Shown here: positions 6,889 through 9,906 of the stretch, one piece after another | Numbering within the stretch: the stretch's first letter is position 1 | Layout: every line of letters begins with the position of its first letter | Assembly (NCBI GenBank): GCA_019312705.1 | Contig: JAFDCW010000093.1 | Coordinates: 1 to 9,906 of the forward strand | Direction: 5' to 3' | DNA: 9,906 bases | From: Deltaproteobacteria bacterium | Lineage (GTDB): Bacteria > Myxococcota > Polyangia > Polyangiales > B10-G4 | The notes under the pieces: model-generated | What the model saw: only the letters and a program-made list of their open reading frames with translations | Databases searched by the model: none | What the model was told of the DNA's origin: nothing | Program-made: the position numbers and the translations under genes

Positions 6889-9800
6889 ATGGACGCACTC
6901 ACCTTTCGCTACACGGGCCTCTTGGCTCTAGCCGTCGCCCTCTCCCACCTCGCCGGTTGCGGTGGAGATACGAGGGATCCGGTCGAGCGTCACAGCAATA
7001 GCCTGGGCCAGGTCGACGAGTCCGACATCCGGGCCTCCATCGTCGGCGACGACGTGGAGATCTTGATGCCCCTCGAACGGCTGGGCGAGGCCGGCCTCGA
7101 TGGCCGCGTTTTCATCAGGCTCTTCGAGATCGGCACCGGCGAGCTCGAGGTGGTCGGCACGGGATTCGCCGAGTTCGCCCAGAACGAGGACGTCGCCCAC
7201 CACCGCGTGATCGTCCCGGGGGCGGGCACGGGGCTCGAGCGCCTCGACGCCGCGACCTTGGTCATCGGCTGGCGCGTCGGGTTCACGGCCGGTGACCTCT
7301 ACGGCCAGCGCAGCCTCTACGCGGCCCTCGGATCCCTCGACGTCCAGCTCCGCGGCCCGACCGAACTCGCCCCCGGCGCCACCTCGCCCCTGCGCGTATT
7401 GGTCCGTGACCCCGACACGTCGGAGGCCGTGGTGGGCGCCGACGTGCAGGCGGTGCTCGTCGTGCCGAGCGATGGCTCCGAAGGCAGCGAGCCCCAGCTT
7501 CACGACATCTTCTCGGGGCAGACCGACGCCCGGGGAGAGCTCCTCGCGCAGATCGCGCTGCCCCCGGGCGTCGCCGGCGGCACCTTGCGCGTATCCGTAA
7601 CCGCCGGGCGCGCGCAATTCTGGACGACCCACTCCCTCGTAACCCATCAGGACAGCCAGCTTTATCTCAGCTCGGACAAGACGATCTACAAGCCCGGGCA
7701 AAACATCGAGCTTCGCGTCTTGGCCCTCGAAGGCGCGGACCGCCTTCCGGTGGCCAACACCGAGGTCACCTTCGAGGCGCGTGACGGCGAGAGCAACAAG
7801 GTCTTCCGGCGCACGTCGACGACCGACAGCTACGGCGTCGCGTCCATGACCGTGCCCACCGATACCCAGGTGAATGAGAGCACGTGGCGGTTCCGTGCCG
7901 AGATCGACGGTAGAAACACCGAGCTGAACATCCCCGTCGAACGCTACAACCTGCCGTCGATGATCGTGACGGTGGAGACCGACCGCGAATACGCGCTCCC
8001 CGGGGACCTCGTCCGTGGCCACGTCGACGCCTTCTACGTTTTCGGTGAGCCGGTCGCCAACGCGAGCGTCACCGTCGACGCGCGCACCTCCTCTGGCGCT
8101 TCTCTCGGTTTCCTCGCGGGAACTACCAACGACAGCGGGCGCTACGACTTCGAGGTCACCGTGCCGGCTACCCTCGATACGACGCAGCTCGAGGACCGCG
8201 GAGACACGCTGGCTTTGAACGCCGAGGTCGTCGACACCGCCTCTCAGACCGAGGTCGGCGCGGGGGCGCTGCCCTTGGTAGCAGCCCCGATCCTCATCAA
8301 CATGCTCGCCGACCTGGCCGCGATCGTGCCGGGCGACGAGAGCCTGGTCTACCTCACCGTCAGTGACCCTCTGGGTCGCCCTCTCGTGGCCGCCCTCGAC
8401 CTCGTCGGCATCGACACCGAGAGTGACCGGGCGACCGCCGCCTCCGGCGTAGCGGAGATTCGGTTCGTTCCGGGCCTCGCCTCCGAGCTGTCCCTCGAGG
8501 TCACGGCCACGGACGGCGCCGGCCGAACCCATACCCGCACCTTCGACCTCTCGCCGAACGCCGACGCCGGGGTCCGTGTGCAGGCGGACCAGGCCGTGTA
8601 CCGCGCAGGGGATACGGCGCGGATTCAGGTCTTCACCAATACCCCTGGCCGAGTCTTCGTCGACATCTATCGGGGCGCCGAGGGTGCCCTGAGCTCGGTC
8701 CTCGATGTCCGTGGTCAGAGCGCGGAACTCCTCGTTCCCGTGACCGAAGAGATGCGCGGGCTGCTCGTCATCGACGCCCTCGCGGTGACCCGTGAGGGGT
8801 CGTTCCGCACCTCGCGGCCGCTCCTGGTCGACCCCGAGGGGCGCTTGAGCGTCAGCATCACCGCAGACCGCGAGACCTATGCTCCCGGCGACGAGGCCAC
8901 GGTCGGGGTCACCATTACCGACGCCGACGGAACCCCGCGCCCGTCCGTGGTCGGACTCACGGTCGTCAACGAGGCGGCCTTTGCCCTCGGCGGCGAACCC
9001 ACGACGTCCATTCGCCAGCTTTCGGGCCTCGACGAGAACGTATTGCCGAGCTCGGTCAACGTCTTTGGCCGTGGGGCCGGCGACCTCCTCGATACCGAGG
9101 ACGCCCTGGAGCGCGAGCAACTCGCGCGGCTGCTCTTTGCCCAGGCCGGTGAGGTCGCGGCGCCGAACTTCAGCTACGACGCCCTCCGTGACGAGGTGCC
9201 TCGGGTCGTGACCAGCCTCGACCGCAAGGTGAACTTCGACGTCAATGCGCTGCTCCAGGACCTCCAGGAGATCGTCACCGACATGGGCATCCTCCGGCCC
9301 GGTGCGTCCTGGCTCGTCCAGAGGAACCCCATCTACGACCCCTTCGGGCAGCAGTATCAGGTGCACGTAGAAGACAACGACCGGCTCGAGGTCGTAGCCA
9401 CCTCGTTCGGCCCGGACGAGACTCTCGGCACCGCCGATGACATCACCGTCCGCGCGAACATGGAGTGGATCTTCGGGGGCGGGCGCTTCTGGGGCGGCGA
9501 TCTCGGCACCGCCGATGACATCACCGTCCGCGCGAACATGGAGTGGATCTTCGGGGGCGGGCGCTTCTGGGGCGGCGAGGACGACGCCGACGGCCACGCG
9601 GCGGCGGCCGGTCCGGCGGCCCGTGATGAAGCCGGTGCCGCTCTCCCGGCGGATCCGTCCGAAGGGGCCGGCGAGAGCGGCGGGACGACGGTGCGCGCAG
9701 ATTTCCGCGAGACCGTCTACGTGAATCCCACGCTGATCACCGATGAGAACGGCCGGGCGTCCATCACGTTCCCCCTCGCCGATTCGATCACTACGTGGCG

Positions 9801-9906
9801 CGTCAGCGCCGACGGTTCGACGCGGGACGGTCGCCTCGGCGCAGGCCAGCATCAGTTCCGGACGTTCCAGTCCTTCTTCGTCGACTTCAACATGCCGCCT
9901 CGCATG
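6889..9906 (+). CDS. Alpha-2-macroglobulin family lipoprotein (3' end outside window)
   Basis: The first 1006 residues are present. Bacterial macroglobulins are periplasmic protease traps: a bait region is cut and the protein closes around or covalently binds the protease. The signal peptide ends LAGC (Cys24, Gly25 at +2), so it is a lipoprotein. Macroglobulin (MG) beta-domains follow: one near 150-250, an MG2-like 'LYLSSDKTIYKPGQ' domain from 257, and an MG3-like domain from 353 with 'YALPGD' and 'FYVFGEPVANASV'. Others begin near 562 (ADQAVYRAGD) and 653 (ADRETYAPGD). The bait-region domain signature 'VGLTVVNEAAFAL' lies near 682. Residues about 785-897 form an unusual insert with a pseudopilin-like motif and a duplicated segment, then an Ala/Gly-rich linker (898-937). 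From 938 the A2M core begins: 'DFRETVYVNPTLITDENG' and 'FPLADSITTWRVSA'. The thioester (CxEQ) region lies beyond the window, so a thioester can be neither confirmed nor excluded. ATG 6889 is the first start after an in-frame TGA at 6781, with GAGG 8-9 nt upstream. Confidence 0.93.
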   Translation, partial: MDALTFRYTGLLALAVALSHLAGCGGDTRDPVERHSNSLGQVDESDIRASIVGDDVEILMPLERLGEAGLDGRVFIRLFEIGTGELEVVGTGFAEFAQNEDVAHHRVIVPGAGTGLERLDAATLVIGWRVGFTAGDLYGQRSLYAALGSLDVQLRGPTELAPGATSPLRVLVRDPDTSEAVVGADVQAVLVVPSDGSEGSEPQLHDIFSGQTDARGELLAQIALPPGVAGGTLRVSVTAGRAQFWTTHSLVTHQDSQLYLSSDKTIYKPGQNIELRVLALEGADRLPVANTEVTFEARDGESNKVFRRTSTTDSYGVASMTVPTDTQVNESTWRFRAEIDGRNTELNIPVERYNLPSMIVTVETDREYALPGDLVRGHVDAFYVFGEPVANASVTVDARTSSGASLGFLAGTTNDSGRYDFEVTVPATLDTTQLEDRGDTLALNAEVVDTASQTEVGAGALPLVAAPILINMLADLAAIVPGDESLVYLTVSDPLGRPLVAALDLVGIDTESDRATAASGVAEIRFVPGLASELSLEVTATDGAGRTHTRTFDLSPNADAGVRVQADQAVYRAGDTARIQVFTNTPGRVFVDIYRGAEGALSSVLDVRGQSAELLVPVTEEMRGLLVIDALAVTREGSFRTSRPLLVDPEGRLSVSITADRETYAPGDEATVGVTITDADGTPRPSVVGLTVVNEAAFALGGEPTTSIRQLSGLDENVLPSSVNVFGRGAGDLLDTEDALEREQLARLLFAQAGEVAAPNFSYDALRDEVPRVVTSLDRKVNFDVNALLQDLQEIVTDMGILRPGASWLVQRNPIYDPFGQQYQVHVEDNDRLEVVATSFGPDETLGTADDITVRANMEWIFGGGRFWGGDLGTADDITVRANMEWIFGGGRFWGGEDDADGHAAAAGPAARDEAGAALPADPSEGAGESGGTTVRADFRETVYVNPTLITDENGRASITFPLADSITTWRVSADGSTRDGRLGAGQHQFRTFQSFFVDFNMPPRM
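9423..9578 (+). repeat. Perfect 78-bp tandem duplication inside the macroglobulin gene
   Basis: Bases 9423-9500 are repeated exactly at 9501-9578 with no mismatch; identity stops at both outer edges. The period is 26 codons, so the frame is kept. Each copy encodes LGTADDITVRANMEWIF followed by GGGRFWGG and an acidic residue (residues 846-871 and 872-897). Identity at every third codon position points to a very recent duplication, or to an assembly error. Confidence 0.95.

Noticed and set aside
6928..9852. 974-codon open frame on the minus strand, opposite the macroglobulin gene
   Set aside because: It is codon-aligned antisense to a gene with obvious family motifs. GC-rich genes avoid TTA, CTA and TCA codons, which leaves the complementary frame free of stops. 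Its translation is low-complexity Gly/Asp/Val/Arg with no domain.

Overview
The window is about 70% GC and is packed with lipobox signal peptides, Asp/Ala/Gly 'DAG'-type linkers, beta-helix surface proteins and an alpha-2-macroglobulin. That mix suggests a myxobacterium-like member of the Myxococcota (Polyangiales/Sandaracinaceae flavour). This is inferred from gene content and style; no rRNA or marker gene is present.

Layout, left to right. A complete lipoprotein of unknown function lies at 28-1380 (+), followed 41 bp later by a small DUF2288-family cytosolic protein at 1422-1742 (+). These two converge, with an 11-bp gap, on a tandem pair of paralogous minus-strand genes. Those two genes (4011-6122 upstream, 1754-3886 downstream) each encode an approximately 700-residue lipoprotein with a Cys-patterned N-terminal cap and a long right-handed parallel beta-helix built from a roughly 53-residue double-rung repeat. 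A 124-bp gap between them carries a perfect 7-bp inverted repeat next to a -10-like hexamer. Diverging from the pair is a small four-helix membrane protein (about 6269-6658, +) that has no ATG, GTG or TTG start and probably begins at CTG. After a 230-bp intergenic stretch comes the first 1006 codons of a bacterial alpha-2-macroglobulin lipoprotein (6889 to the window end, +); its thioester region would lie beyond the window.

Working together: four of the six genes encode predicted lipoproteins, so the region is mainly a cell-envelope/surface module. The macroglobulin would act as a protease trap and the beta-helix pair as surface adhesins or binding proteins. No shared pathway can be proven from sequence. 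The most distinctive features are a pseudopilin (GspG C-terminal)-like segment inside the macroglobulin's presumed bait region, a perfect 78-bp in-frame tandem duplication beginning inside that segment, and the two-rung architecture of the beta-helix paralogs. I saw no tRNA, rRNA, CRISPR array, insertion sequence or integrase.
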